From Sphingorhabdus sp. EL138 (lineage in GTDB: Bacteria > Pseudomonadota > Alphaproteobacteria > Sphingomonadales > Sphingomonadaceae): 64,000 nt of DNA. A model generated the notes under the pieces. It worked only from the letters and a program-made list of their open reading frames with translations, did no database searches and was not told the origin of the DNA. Numbering within the stretch: the first letter of the stretch is position 1; each line of letters starts with the position of its first letter. The position numbers were made by a program, and so were the translations under genes. Location of the stretch: the NCBI RefSeq assembly GCF_900258045.1, contig NZ_OGVD01000004.1:1426001-1490000 (forward strand), read 5' to 3'. Below are positions 35,734 through 44,937 of this stretch, piece by piece.

Positions 35734-36515
35734 TATCCGCCTCCCGCAATGAAGACAGCCTGATTGAGGCCCATGCCCAAAGACTGGACAATCGTGTCGG
35801 CCATGATCGGCGCGGTTATTGCCAACATTACCAGGCCAGCCGTAATTGTGACCGGTATACCGACAGCGAACAGATTAAGCGCTGGTGCCGTTCGGGCCAG
35901 GAAGCCCATAACAAATTGAATGAGGATGAGCGCACCGCCGACAGGCAGAGCAATGAGCAGCCCCATGGAAAATAACGTGCCGCCAAATTTCACCATGCCC
36001 AGCAGCAATTCGGGACCCAGAAATGCAAAGCCCGGCGGCAAAGCGGAATAGCTTTCGACAATCGCGGCGATCAGCATCAAATGACCATCGATGGCGAGCA
36101 GCAACAGCGTCGCGACGATCATTAGAAACTGGCCGATAACCGGAGTAGATTGTCCTGTTTGCGGGTCCGCCATGCTGGCAAAGCCAAGGCCCATGGCGTT
36201 ACTGATTGTTTCACCTGCGATAAGCACACTGGCAAAGCCCAGTTGTAATGCAAAACCGATAGCGAGGCCGAGCAGCACTTCACCCATTACAAAAATCATG
36301 TTGTTCAGGGTGATCGCTGAATCGGTCGGCAAGTCAAAACTTACGCTGTTGGTTGCGACCATACCGATCATGAACGCCAGGATAATACGGATCTGGACGG
36401 GTACATTAGCCGCGCCGAAAACCGGTGTCACAACCATCGCCGCGCCGGGGCGGATCATCGCCATCATCCACATCCAGACCTGGCTTTCAACATCAGCAAA
36501 ACCGGACAAGATCAT
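35733..36515 (-). CDS. fliR: Flagellar export protein FliR
   Basis: A 260-residue multi-helix inner-membrane protein of the export gate, which with FliP and FliQ forms the helical gate core. Conserved features: MVVTPVFGAANVPVQIRIILAFMIG, MGEVLLGLAIGFALQLGFASVLIAGETISNAMGLGFASMADP, and FLLMVA-like terminal helices. It overlaps fliQ by four bases (ATGA) and flhB by one, so translation is coupled. Length is normal. Confidence 0.93.
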   Translation of the reverse strand: MILSGFADVESQVWMWMMAMIRPGAAMVVTPVFGAANVPVQIRIILAFMIGMVATNSVSFDLPTDSAITLNNMIFVMGEVLLGLAIGFALQLGFASVLIAGETISNAMGLGFASMADPQTGQSTPVIGQFLMIVATLLLLAIDGHLMLIAAIVESYSALPPGFAFLGPELLLGMVKFGGTLFSMGLLIALPVGGALILIQFVMGFLARTAPALNLFAVGIPVTITAGLVMLAITAPIMADTIVQSLGMGLNQAVFIAGGG

Positions 36516-36787
36516 AAGAGTAAATCCGGAATTCTGGTGTAAATTTCACGCGTGAAATCGACAATCAGAACAAGGATTGAACCACCAAAAGTTGCAGCAA
36601 CAACAGCAACAATAACTAGCTTGGGTACGAAGGTCAGCGTTTGCTCATTGACCGATGTTGCCGCCTGAACCATGCCCAGGACAAGTCCGACCAGCAAAGC
36701 GGGGATCAAAAACGGGGCGGCTGCGAGAGCGGTAACCCACAAGGCTTGCTGCGCGATACCGACGAAGAAATCTGCATTATCGGTCAT
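36512..36787 (-). CDS. fliQ: Flagellar export protein FliQ
   Basis: A 91-residue two-helix membrane protein: VGIAQQALWVTALAAAPFLIPALLVGLVLGMVQAATSVNEQTLTFVPKLVIVAVVAATFGGSILVLIVDFTREIY. The SVNEQTLTFVPK loop is diagnostic for FliQ. It is part of the export gate with FliP/FliR. Order fliP-fliQ-fliR and coupling by short overlaps are conserved. Confidence 0.95.
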   Translation of the reverse strand: MTDNADFFVGIAQQALWVTALAAAPFLIPALLVGLVLGMVQAATSVNEQTLTFVPKLVIVAVVAATFGGSILVLIVDFTREIYTRIPDLLL

Positions 36788-36789
36788 AG

Positions 36790-37566
36790 CTAACTCGCAA
36801 ACGAGGCCGCTAGGGAGCCCATAGTAAGGGCCCAGCCATCTACAAGAACGAAAAGTAGCAGCTTGAACGGCATCGATATAATCACCGGCGACAACATCAT
36901 CATACCGAGTGACATCAACACGGCGGCCACGACCAGATCGATGATCAGGAAAGGCAGGAATATGAGAAAGCCGATCTGAAAAGCGGTTTTCAGTTCGCTG
37001 GTGACAAAGGCCGGCAGCATGATCGAGAAAGGAATATCTTCAGTCGATTCAAAACCGTCTTCATTGGCAAGATCCATGAACAGGCGAAGATCGCTTTGGC
37101 GCGTCTGTTTCGCCATAAACTTATGCATAACCTTGCCCGATCGATCGATAGCTTCGGTCAATGTGATTTCGTCCGCCGAATAAGGCGTAATCGCCTGTTC
37201 GTTTATCTTTTCAATACTCGGCGCCATGACAAACAGCGAGAGGAACAGGGACAGGCCGATAAGCACCTGATTGGGCGGTGTCTGTTGCAAGCCCAGTGCA
37301 TGACGCAAGATCGAGAGCACTATGATGATCCGCGTAAAGCTGGTCATCATCAGGACTATTGACGGCAATATCGTCAGCAACCCCATGACGATGAGGATTT
37401 GCAATGTCGTGCTCAACGGTTGCCCGTCTCCCGACACATCATCCAGCGCCCGTTCCAGCGCAGCAGATGCACCCGGCGCGGCATCTTGTGCTAAGGCCGG
37501 ACCCGCAATGAATGCGGATGCGATGATCGTGACAATGATCCAGATGGTTTTGAGATTAATCTGCAT
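36790..37566 (-). CDS. fliP: Flagellar export protein FliP
   Basis: A 258-residue inner-membrane export-gate subunit. It has a cleavable signal ([26 protein letters not shown]), then four helices with the FliP landmarks [58 protein letters not shown] and [28 protein letters not shown]. The start at 37566 is chosen as the signal begins there and GAGAAA lies just ahead; ATG 37575 is possible. It overlaps the end of fliO by 11 bases, implying coupled translation. Confidence 0.95.
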   Translation of the reverse strand: MQINLKTIWIIVTIIASAFIAGPALAQDAAPGASAALERALDDVSGDGQPLSTTLQILIVMGLLTILPSIVLMMTSFTRIIIVLSILRHALGLQQTPPNQVLIGLSLFLSLFVMAPSIEKINEQAITPYSADEITLTEAIDRSGKVMHKFMAKQTRQSDLRLFMDLANEDGFESTEDIPFSIMLPAFVTSELKTAFQIGFLIFLPFLIIDLVVAAVLMSLGMMMLSPVIISMPFKLLLFVLVDGWALTMGSLAASFAS

Positions 37567-37810
37567 TTTTCTCATCAACTTTTGCAACACCATTGCGAGT
37601 GACAGAGAGCAGGATCTTGCGCCCTTCAAAATCAACGACGGCCAGTTTGTTGTTCACACCAATCGGCATGACTTCGACGATATTGAGGCTGGTCGATTTC
37701 TGACGCATCATCGTCTGTGGTTGGTATTTGCGATAGAGCCAGAGCGTTCCGTAAATCAGCAAGCCGATCAGCGGCAGCATGATTGCGAGTTTGAGAATGT
37801 AAAAGGTCAT
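37556..37810 (-). CDS. fliO: Flagellar protein FliO
   Basis: An 84-residue protein with one N-terminal membrane helix ([30 protein letters not shown]) and a small beta domain ([39 protein letters not shown]), the pattern of FliO, an assembly chaperone for the FliP complex. Its weak conservation makes position between fliN and fliP the main support. It abuts fliN (shared base 37810). Confidence 0.85.
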   Translation of the reverse strand: MTFYILKLAIMLPLIGLLIYGTLWLYRKYQPQTMMRQKSTSLNIVEVMPIGVNNKLAVVDFEGRKILLSVTRNGVAKVDEKNAD

Positions 37811-38163
37811 CAGGTGCGCCTTTCCACGCGCGCCCGTGCCATGCCGTTCGACACGATCTCCGCGATCCTTACGCCGAATTTATTCTTGACCGGAACGACC
37901 TCGCCGCGGGCCACCAGGGTACCATTGACGTTAATGTCGATCAGCTGATCGACTTGTCGGTCGAGCTCGACCACTGACCCTTCACGCAGGTCCATTATGT
38001 CAGATACCGTCATCGACACGCTGCCAACTTCGACCGACAGGCGAACCTTGATATCGGCCAGAAAGGCATAGTGGTCCTGCGGCTGGCTGATATTTACACC
38101 ACCGTTTACGTCGGCAGGTTCTGCGGCTCCCAGAGCCTCGCTATCATGAGTCATATCGTTCAT
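37810..38163 (-). CDS. fliN: Flagellar motor switch protein FliN
   Basis: A 117-residue C-ring protein. The C-terminal SpoA domain (about residue 38 on) reads VRLSVEVGSVSMTVSDIMDLREGSVVELDRQVDQLIDINVNGTLVARGEVVPVKNKFGVRIAEIV, the standard FliN core that forms a dimer at the base of the switch. N-terminal ~35 residues are variable. It lies nine bases after fliM. Confidence 0.94.
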   Translation of the reverse strand: MNDMTHDSEALGAAEPADVNGGVNISQPQDHYAFLADIKVRLSVEVGSVSMTVSDIMDLREGSVVELDRQVDQLIDINVNGTLVARGEVVPVKNKFGVRIAEIVSNGMARARVERRT

Positions 38164-38172
38164 TTTCTGGTC

Positions 38173-39087
38173 CTATAGAAACTGTTTGATTTTGAATGCG
38201 ACACCGCCATTTTGCTCGCCAATACTGCCGCGTGCGAAGACGCGGTCACCGACGATCAGTGGTACGTTATCGGTTGGAGAAACTGGCAATATGTCACCGA
38301 CGGCAAGCCGGGACAGTTTGGACAAGTCCATTGTCGGACGTGCCAGCACGGAGCGAACAGGCATGTAAACCTGATCAAAAGACTCTTTCAGCGACCGCTG
38401 CCAGGCCGGATCGATAGCGTTGGTTTCCCGGCTTACCGGCCGATGCAGTTGCGGTTCGATAGCGGTGAGCCCGTCAATCGGCTGAGCAAAATCAATCGCT
38501 TCAACCGCATGGCCCGAAAGCGCGATCCGGGCAGAACTGACAAGAATATTCGGATCTTCGAGATCCATCTCCAGATCGTCCTTGTCATGAATATATCCGG
38601 CATAACGAAACGTTGTTTCATAAACCACCGACCAACTCTCGGCGAGGCTATCGGCTATGGCTTTTCCCAGACGACCAATCATCGCCGTTTCGGATCGCGA
38701 AAGCTTTCCTTCTGCGCAGGTTTCACCATCAAATTGCCCGCCAAAAAAACAGTCTACACACCCCGTCAGAAACAAACGCGAAACCCGGACCCACATAGGA
38801 GGTCCCGACGTGCCGGAATGATATTCCAGATAGACTGCGTCACCTTCCAGTGCCTCATGCCATTTGGGGAATTGCAATGTGTCGCTGCTGGCCATTTCGA
38901 CGCCCAACTCACAACTGACAATGCCCATCAGATGGGCTTTGATCCGACTGGCCAACTTTTTCTCGACCTTCCGATATACTGTCAAAAGCATATCGTCAGG
39001 TCCGCCTTTTTTCAGCAGACTGTGCTCGGCTGGCGCGCGGTCAGTTACTGCGCTGGCGGAGGCGGTTTCTGTGGTAGGCTGGGACAT
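38173..39087 (-). CDS. fliM: Flagellar motor switch protein FliM
   Basis: A 304-residue C-ring protein that binds phosphorylated CheY and interacts with FliG. A variable N-terminus precedes the central CheC-like domain and the C-terminal SpoA domain (about RPTMDLSKLSRLAVGDILPVSPTDNVPLIVGDRVFARGSIGEQNGGVAFKI). No strong CheY-binding LSQxEID motif is seen at the N-terminus, which begins MSQPTTETASASAV, so switch control may differ. Start 39087 follows AAGGCGA; the frame to 39156 would run over fliL. Confidence 0.88.
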   Translation of the reverse strand: MSQPTTETASASAVTDRAPAEHSLLKKGGPDDMLLTVYRKVEKKLASRIKAHLMGIVSCELGVEMASSDTLQFPKWHEALEGDAVYLEYHSGTSGPPMWVRVSRLFLTGCVDCFFGGQFDGETCAEGKLSRSETAMIGRLGKAIADSLAESWSVVYETTFRYAGYIHDKDDLEMDLEDPNILVSSARIALSGHAVEAIDFAQPIDGLTAIEPQLHRPVSRETNAIDPAWQRSLKESFDQVYMPVRSVLARPTMDLSKLSRLAVGDILPVSPTDNVPLIVGDRVFARGSIGEQNGGVAFKIKQFL

Positions 39088-39109
39088 TGGTTTATCGCCT
39101 TCTAAAATC

Positions 39110-39682
39110 TTACTGGATGACCATGCTGGTGAAATAGACGTCCTCAATTCCGCCAAATCCCGATTTTTCTTTCAGGGTGGCATTGATGACATCGCGGAGC
39201 TTTTTCTTCAGCTCGCGTTTGCCTTCGGACGTGTCCAGCTCGAACGGATCTTGTTGCCCCAGTTCCATCAGGATAGCGGAACGGATGGCAATCTCATGCT
39301 CGGTCACATGCTCAAAGACACGCTCGTCATAATAGGTTGAGATAGCGAGCGACAATTGCGCAAAGCTCTCAGAATTGGAGAGATTCGATGTAAACGGCTG
39401 CTCGATCTGATGATAAGTAATTTTGAAATTACTATCGTTCGGCTCCGATATTGCGGTCTTGGCTTCCCTTTCGCTAACGGCTGTGCCGTCTTTCAAAATT
39501 ATCTTGGGCTTGTTCGGGTCTTCAGGTTCACCACCTTCACTGTTCATCGTACCGGCGACATAAAATCCGCCAGCCGCGCCGCCGCCGCCAAGAACAGCAA
39601 CTGCAGCAAGCCCAATGATGATGCCTTTCATCTTGCCCTTTTTCTTTTTGGGCTTTTCTTCTTCCGGATTGGTATCTGACAT
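39110..39682 (-). CDS. fliL: Flagellar basal body protein FliL
   Basis: A 190-residue single-pass membrane protein that supports stator function. A basic cytoplasmic N-terminus (EEKPKKKKGKMKG) is followed by one membrane helix (IIIGLAAVAVLGGGGAAGGFYVA) and a periplasmic domain (about residues 75-190) with the FliL pattern YHQIEQPFTSNLSNSESFAQLSLAISTYYDERVFEHVTEHEIAIRSAILMELGQQ and ending VEDVYFTSMVIQ. It is the usual neighbour of fliM. Confidence 0.93.
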   Translation of the reverse strand: MSDTNPEEEKPKKKKGKMKGIIIGLAAVAVLGGGGAAGGFYVAGTMNSEGGEPEDPNKPKIILKDGTAVSEREAKTAISEPNDSNFKITYHQIEQPFTSNLSNSESFAQLSLAISTYYDERVFEHVTEHEIAIRSAILMELGQQDPFELDTSEGKRELKKKLRDVINATLKEKSGFGGIEDVYFTSMVIQ

Positions 39683-39727
39683 TTTGACCTCTGAAGTTTC
39701 TATTCGTTTTAATGGGTGATTTCAGGC

Positions 39728-41416
39728 TCAGGCGTAGCGGCTGTTATCGGACGGTGCCGGTGGATCGACATCACCCTCGGCCGTCATCGCTGCGCTGCCA
39801 TTTTGGGAAGGCGAAGCGGTGTGTTCTTCCTGTTCGCCTGCGCCGTTTTGTTGACTGAAATCCATGCTGTCATTTTGAGATGCAGCGAACATATTGTCCC
39901 GTACATCCACACGCAGGGTCAGATCAGACCGTCCCTGTGCCTTTAAAATATCCTGAATCGCCTGACTATGCTGTACTATCACCTCACGAGCCGCGTCGCT
40001 TTCTGCTTCAATTTGAAGTACTTCCACTCCGCCACGCGAAACGAAGGACACTTCCAGGCGCCCCATATTTCGTGGATTAATCTCAAATTTCTTCAGATCG
40101 CCGTTGATCCGCATATCGCTGATTTCAGAGGCAAAGCGCTCGGCAAATTGCGGCGCGTTCCAGTCGAAACCAACAGTCTTTTGTGTGGCAGTTTGAGTGC
40201 TGGTCGGTTGGGCAACGGGCGCTGGCGCTGACAGTTCAATGCTGGTTTCCAGATCATGCCCAGTGGAAAGCTTTTGCATTTCCAAGAAAGACGATTTTGT
40301 CTCGATTTTCATCGAAGCATCTGCAGGCGCGGTGGAAACCCGAGCATCGATTTCAGGGGCTTGTGCAGATTTGGCGCCTGCCAAATTTCGATTGCTGACC
40401 AACCGCAGATCAAGCGAGTCCAATACCGGTACGTCTGAGTCAATGTTACCCGGCGTAGAGAGTGCCGCAGGGCGTTTGCCATCCACTTGGTTGGCTTTTG
40501 AGCGATTGCGTATCGCAAAATCAGTATAGGGCACAGCCGGAATGGGTGCCTTTGGCATATTGCCGGTTTGTGACGTTTCCGTTGTAGTGGTCTGCGCCAG
40601 AGCGGGCTTCTGCACACTGATTTCAGGTGAGGATTTGTCTGAATTGTTCAACGCAGCAGATGGGATGTTGGCTTTTACACCATTTTCGGAAACTGGTTTG
40701 GTCTCTGCCAATATCTTACCATCGAGTGGGGTTTTACTTTGTCCGACAGGATCATTTTCCATCTTGGGCGCAGAGAAAGTTTTGGCACCTTCCCTCACCA
40801 CATTGCTGTTTTCCGGCGTCGCTATTTTGATGTCGCTAGGAGCAGGTTTGATATCACCTGGAGCATGCATATCGACCGGAGTGACCGGCTGCTTTTCTGC
40901 CAACATGGAGGCCTGTTTGGTATCTTTGCCCGCGCCAGGGTTCTGCTCTTTGGTGCTCTGGACCGTTACACTAAAACCATTTGATGCTCGCTTCGGTTCA
41001 ATGTCAGATACGCTCTTGCCGATCTGTGTTGAATCGCCGGAGGACGGTTGAAGAACCGATACGAAACGCTGCATTTCCGAAGCAGCTTCTGGAGAAAACG
41101 AAGCATCGGTCTGGGCACTATCGACACCGTCATCACCCGCGATCTTCATTGTGACGGTTTTTACCATCTCAAGCTTTTCTGCAGGTGTAACGGACTGATC
41201 ATCATTACCGATCAACTGCGCCAGAAACTGCTCAGCGTCATTGCCTTCTGCCGTTTCTGCTCCGTCTTTATCCAATGCCGAACGCGACCGGTCCTCACCG
41301 GCGGACAAAAGGGAGCTGAACTCGTTATTTGCAGTGCGTGTTTCCATGCCGACAGGCTTTGCAGAAAGCATGCCAATTATGGATTGAGAGGCCTCAGACA
41401 AGATTTTACCCATCAT
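39728..41416 (-). CDS. fliK: Flagellar hook-length control protein FliK
   Basis: A 562-residue secreted ruler protein. It has a low-complexity Ser/Thr/Pro/Lys-rich middle (residues about 100-400, very variable) and the C-terminal export-switch (Flg_hook) domain at about 440-520: APQFAERFASEISDMRINGDLKKFEINPRNMGRLEVSFVSRGGVEVLQIEAESDAAREVIVQHSQAIQDILKAQGRSDLTLRVDV. That domain interacts with FlhB to change specificity when the hook is finished. ATG 41416 is preferred, with AAGGA eight bases ahead. It overlaps fliJ. Confidence 0.92.
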   Translation of the reverse strand: MMGKILSEASQSIIGMLSAKPVGMETRTANNEFSSLLSAGEDRSRSALDKDGAETAEGNDAEQFLAQLIGNDDQSVTPAEKLEMVKTVTMKIAGDDGVDSAQTDASFSPEAASEMQRFVSVLQPSSGDSTQIGKSVSDIEPKRASNGFSVTVQSTKEQNPGAGKDTKQASMLAEKQPVTPVDMHAPGDIKPAPSDIKIATPENSNVVREGAKTFSAPKMENDPVGQSKTPLDGKILAETKPVSENGVKANIPSAALNNSDKSSPEISVQKPALAQTTTTETSQTGNMPKAPIPAVPYTDFAIRNRSKANQVDGKRPAALSTPGNIDSDVPVLDSLDLRLVSNRNLAGAKSAQAPEIDARVSTAPADASMKIETKSSFLEMQKLSTGHDLETSIELSAPAPVAQPTSTQTATQKTVGFDWNAPQFAERFASEISDMRINGDLKKFEINPRNMGRLEVSFVSRGGVEVLQIEAESDAAREVIVQHSQAIQDILKAQGRSDLTLRVDVRDNMFAASQNDSMDFSQQNGAGEQEEHTASPSQNGSAAMTAEGDVDPPAPSDNSRYA

Positions 41417-41852
41417 CACGGCTATCCTTTTTCCTATTATTTCCTATATTATACAATATGTTATGACGAACATCGGTTTTGAATATTTCCGCCTTGCGAG
41501 CCTTACGAAGGTTGGAATGGAGGAGTTTCTCGGTACCCTCATAGGTGGTCCGGGCGGCAAGGTTTTGCCGCTCGGCATGGGCAAAGTCTTGCCGGGCTTT
41601 CTCCATAGACGCTTCTATCGAGCGCTCGGCATCAACCAGGCGCCCGGAAAGTTCCATTCTGGCGGACAACATATCGGCGTTAACCGCCTGAACATCGGAC
41701 AGTGTTTCAATCTGAAGTTTTCTGATCCGGTCCGCGTTATGCTCTAATGCCGCGCAATGATTGCCAGCTTTTGCGAGCGCCATTTCCTTTAATTTCTTCT
41801 GGGTATCACGCACTTTCAGTATGCGCTGCAGCCCCTTCACTTTCCGTTTCAT
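41406..41852 (-). CDS. fliJ: Flagellar export protein FliJ
   Basis: A 148-residue, almost wholly helical coiled-coil protein (KGLQRILKVRDTQKKLKEMALAKAGNHCAALEHNADRI ... ARMELSGRLVDAERSIEASMEKARQDFAHAERQNLA), the fold and size of FliJ, which sits as the central stalk of the FliI ATPase. It overlaps fliI by four bases and fliK by eleven. Low sequence conservation makes the neighbourhood the key support. Confidence 0.87.
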   Translation of the reverse strand: MKRKVKGLQRILKVRDTQKKLKEMALAKAGNHCAALEHNADRIRKLQIETLSDVQAVNADMLSARMELSGRLVDAERSIEASMEKARQDFAHAERQNLAARTTYEGTEKLLHSNLRKARKAEIFKTDVRHNILYNIGNNRKKDSRDDG

Positions 41853-43207
41853 GGCTCGAACAGACCGAAAAGGTCACTGGTACTTTGCTGGAAGTTCACA
41901 AGTTCGCGGGGCTTCTGCTTGAGATACTCGACCATGATCGGCCACTGTGCGAGCGCTTCGTCAATATTGGGATCATTGCCAGCTTGGTATGCTCCCATTA
42001 AAACCAGATCCCGGTTCTCCTCATAGATGGACCAGAGACGCTTGAAATGGGTTTGCGCCGCATGATGCGCGTCATCGATAATGTCCACCGCGACCCGGCT
42101 GATTGATTTCCCGATATCAATGGCCGGAAAAATGCCCTGCTCCGCCAGCGAGCGAGACAATATTATATGGCCATCAGCAATAGCCCGCGCATTGTCTACA
42201 ACCGGATCATCGAGATCATCGCCATCAGCAAGAACGGTGTAAATGGCGGTTATCGAGCCGCCAGTTTTGCTGTCATTCCCTGCCCTTTCGATCAGACGAG
42301 GGATCATCGACAGAGCGGAGGGTGGATAGCCTTTCATCGTCGGCGGTTCGCCGGCAGCCAGACCGATTTCGCGTTGGGCATGGGCAACACGCGTCAGGCT
42401 GTCGATAACCAGCACAACCGATTTGCCTTGCGACCGGAAATGTTCGGCAATGGCGGTCGCGCGATGGGCTGCCTTTAACCGCGAGGAAGGCGAGTGATCA
42501 GCAGGCACGGCTACCGTGATCGTCGGCACTGCATCCTTTTTCTCATTGCGGCGGTTCACGAAGTCATTCACCTCGCGGCCGCGTTCACCGATCAGGCCAA
42601 CCACCACCACATCGGCAACGACGCCGTCCAATATCTGATTGATCAGCATTGATTTGCCAACACCCGATCCGGCAATAACGGCAACCCGCTGCCCTTGACC
42701 GAATGTCAGCAAACCGTTCAAAGCCCGTATGCCCATATCTATAGGCTTGGTTACACTGGCACGGCGCATCACATTACCTTCGAGCCCCGATAGCGGGATG
42801 CTCTCGGTAGCTAATATCGGCCCCTTGCCATCAATCGGTTCCCCCATCGGGCCAATGATCCGGCCGAACAGTGCGTCGCCAACTGCGGCTTCATTCGATT
42901 TGGCAAAGGGTAGTACCCGGCTGCCGCTTCGCAGCGGCGCGTCCTGCACCATCGGGATCATCAGGGTGCGCGATCCCTTGAACCCGACAACCTCGGCCGT
43001 AATCTCACGGCCGTCAGTTGCGATGACGCGGCCGGAATATCCGAGGGGATAGGGGAAACCTGTGACTTCCAGCATGCCATTGTCATGCGCAGATAACTTG
43101 CCGACCTGGCGCGGTTCATTGCCGATATGTTCAATGCGGGCCAAAAGACCGCGAATGCCTTTGCCGCTATTATGGTCGCTAACGAACGATTGAGCCGTTT
43201 CACTCAT
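41849..43207 (-). CDS. fliI: Flagellum-specific ATP synthase FliI
   Basis: A 452-residue hexameric ATPase that powers the export of flagellar proteins, homologous to F1 beta. The Walker A is GSGVGKS (about residues 181-187), Walker B lies in KSVVLVIDSLTRVAHAQREIGLAAGEPP, and the conserved DNARAIADGHIILSRSLAEQGIFPAIDIGKSISR follows. Length is normal. It overlaps fliH by eight bases and fliJ by four. Confidence 0.97.
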   Translation of the reverse strand: MSETAQSFVSDHNSGKGIRGLLARIEHIGNEPRQVGKLSAHDNGMLEVTGFPYPLGYSGRVIATDGREITAEVVGFKGSRTLMIPMVQDAPLRSGSRVLPFAKSNEAAVGDALFGRIIGPMGEPIDGKGPILATESIPLSGLEGNVMRRASVTKPIDMGIRALNGLLTFGQGQRVAVIAGSGVGKSMLINQILDGVVADVVVVGLIGERGREVNDFVNRRNEKKDAVPTITVAVPADHSPSSRLKAAHRATAIAEHFRSQGKSVVLVIDSLTRVAHAQREIGLAAGEPPTMKGYPPSALSMIPRLIERAGNDSKTGGSITAIYTVLADGDDLDDPVVDNARAIADGHIILSRSLAEQGIFPAIDIGKSISRVAVDIIDDAHHAAQTHFKRLWSIYEENRDLVLMGAYQAGNDPNIDEALAQWPIMVEYLKQKPRELVNFQQSTSDLFGLFEP

Positions 43208-43892
43208 GACCGGATTCCGATTGCTGACCGCTCAATTCATCTATCAGTCCGCGCAATTCATCCAGTACGACTTCTGACCCTTTTTCGATCCAGCCGCCGG
43301 CGTGATTCAGTTTCAGATTACCGCGCAGCATGGATGGATCGGCGCGCAAAGGCAGCTTACACTTGTCCTGGTCAATCAAAGCCAGATCATCGGGATGCAA
43401 AAGCAAGCTTGCGCCCTTCTGATCCTGGTCAATTCTGTCTGCCAATTGCGTTGCCCAGGCCTCCAGCAAGACTTTATCTGGCACGGCAAGTTCCGAACAG
43501 CGGCGAAAGAGCGATTCAATCGCGTTGAGAATCAGGGAAAAACTGCCAGTCGAATATAGATCATTCAGATGACTAATCGCGTCGGCCAAGGTGGCAGAGG
43601 CCTGATCATTCGCTTCCTGCTCTGCAGCCAAAGCCGCCTGCCCGTCTTCCCAGCCTTTGCGATAGGCCGCTTCAAATATGTCTTCTTCCCCGCCACCGGA
43701 CGCGCCGTTCATACCCGTTTCCGATCCATCAAAGCTTGGAAACTGATGATCAGAGCTCGCTCCGCTATTTTTCGGCAGGCTGCCGGACCAAGCAGAAAAT
43801 TCTTTCTGTTCCATCGGCATTCGCCACAGTGGAACAACCTCATCATTGTCCATCGCACTGTGGAGATTTTGTTCCGAACGCAGGTCAGACAT
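43200..43892 (-). CDS. fliH: Flagellar assembly protein FliH
   Basis: A 230-residue negative regulator of the FliI ATPase. It has the N-terminal disordered segment, an AXXXG-type helical region (FEAAYRKGWEDGQAALAAEQEANDQASATLADAISHLNDLY), and a C-terminal domain (LLEAWATQLADRIDQDQKGASLLLHPDDLALI...GWIEKGSEVVLDELRGLIDEL). The pattern LHPDDL ... is common to FliH/V-ATPase E relatives. It overlaps fliG by eight bases (shared ATGTCTGA). Confidence 0.9.
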   Translation of the reverse strand: MSDLRSEQNLHSAMDNDEVVPLWRMPMEQKEFSAWSGSLPKNSGASSDHQFPSFDGSETGMNGASGGGEEDIFEAAYRKGWEDGQAALAAEQEANDQASATLADAISHLNDLYSTGSFSLILNAIESLFRRCSELAVPDKVLLEAWATQLADRIDQDQKGASLLLHPDDLALIDQDKCKLPLRADPSMLRGNLKLNHAGGWIEKGSEVVLDELRGLIDELSGQQSESGHE

Positions 43893-44937
43893 AATCAGCA
43901 CCACCGGTCGACATGCTGATTTCTCCATTGTCGATCATCAGTTTCGCGATAGCGATAACGCCTTTTTGTGCACTGATCACAGCTTCCATAGGTTGTGGTG
44001 GGGACTCATCCATTTCATCCTGAATGGTCTCCGCCGCCCGCTGTGACATAGCTTCGAATATTTTCGCTTTGAGTTCGCTGGAAGCACCGCGCAAAGCAGG
44101 CACCAATATGGCAGAATCCACCTTGCGAACGACCGTACCGATATCCTTTTTCGACAGATTCATCAGGTCCGCAAAGACGAACATCTCATCTTCGATCTGT
44201 TTTGCGATTTTACGATCGCGTTTTGCCACACCTTTCAAAATCGCCTGACTGGCCTGCTTGGGTAAGCCGTTGATAATCGACGCACTATCCATCAGGCCGC
44301 CAATTTCCATCGGTGGCGCGATCTCCTCTGCCGACGGGCCATTGCTTTCCAGAAGGGCGTGAATTTGTGCCAGTGCGTGAGCGCTAACTGGCCCCAAGGT
44401 CGCAACGCGATAAATCAGTTCTTCCTGCAAGGCAGGTTCTACCAGCTGCAACATTTCTGCCGCCGCTTCAGGTGTCATGAATGAGATTAAGACCGCGGCA
44501 ATTTGTGGAGGTTCGTTCTGAACCAATTCGGCCAGGTCTTTAGTCTCGACCCACTTGAGTAGCTCCGCGATATTGGTGGGCCTCTTCGGGGCAAAGCGGT
44601 TCATCATCGTTTCCGCACGGGGTGTTCCCAGGGCCTGCCGAAAAACGCGGCCGACTTTTTCATCCGACTTGTAGGCCAGCATGGTCTGGTTTCTGGTCAG
44701 TTGCAAAAACCGGTCGAGCGACCCGTCAATCTGAATGGCATCGACGTCAGCGACACTGAACATCGCTTCCCCCAAAAGCTCAGCTTCCTGCGGCTCAAGG
44801 CGTTCCAGAATTTTGGCGGCCTCATCATCATCGAACAATAGCATGAGGATCGCCGCCGTTTGACGTCCGGTAATCAACTCAAGTTGCTGGCCGTCTTCTT
44901 TTTCTGTTTTATCATCCTTAGATGCAGCATCAGCCAT
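43885..44937 (-). CDS. fliG: Flagellar motor switch protein FliG
   Basis: A 350-residue C-ring protein that interacts with stator subunits. It has the three armadillo-like segments: LITGRQTAAILMLLFDDDEAAKILERLEPQEAELLGEAMFSV, the LAELVQNEPPQIAAVLISFMTPEAAAEMLQLVEP middle domain with the EHPQ-like motif NEPPQI, and the C-terminal torque domain with charged helix (TVVRKVDSAILVPALRGASSELKAKIFEAMSQRAAETIQDEMD). Start 44937 overlaps the fliF stop by eight bases; ATG 44955 would add six residues. Length normal. Confidence 0.95.
   Translation of the reverse strand: MADAASKDDKTEKEDGQQLELITGRQTAAILMLLFDDDEAAKILERLEPQEAELLGEAMFSVADVDAIQIDGSLDRFLQLTRNQTMLAYKSDEKVGRVFRQALGTPRAETMMNRFAPKRPTNIAELLKWVETKDLAELVQNEPPQIAAVLISFMTPEAAAEMLQLVEPALQEELIYRVATLGPVSAHALAQIHALLESNGPSAEEIAPPMEIGGLMDSASIINGLPKQASQAILKGVAKRDRKIAKQIEDEMFVFADLMNLSKKDIGTVVRKVDSAILVPALRGASSELKAKIFEAMSQRAAETIQDEMDESPPQPMEAVISAQKGVIAIAKLMIDNGEISMSTGGADYV

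Noticed and set aside
38212-39105. A 297-codon plus-strand frame across fliM
   Set aside because: It is antisense to FliM with no domain pattern, and its sequence looks like reversed coding bias.
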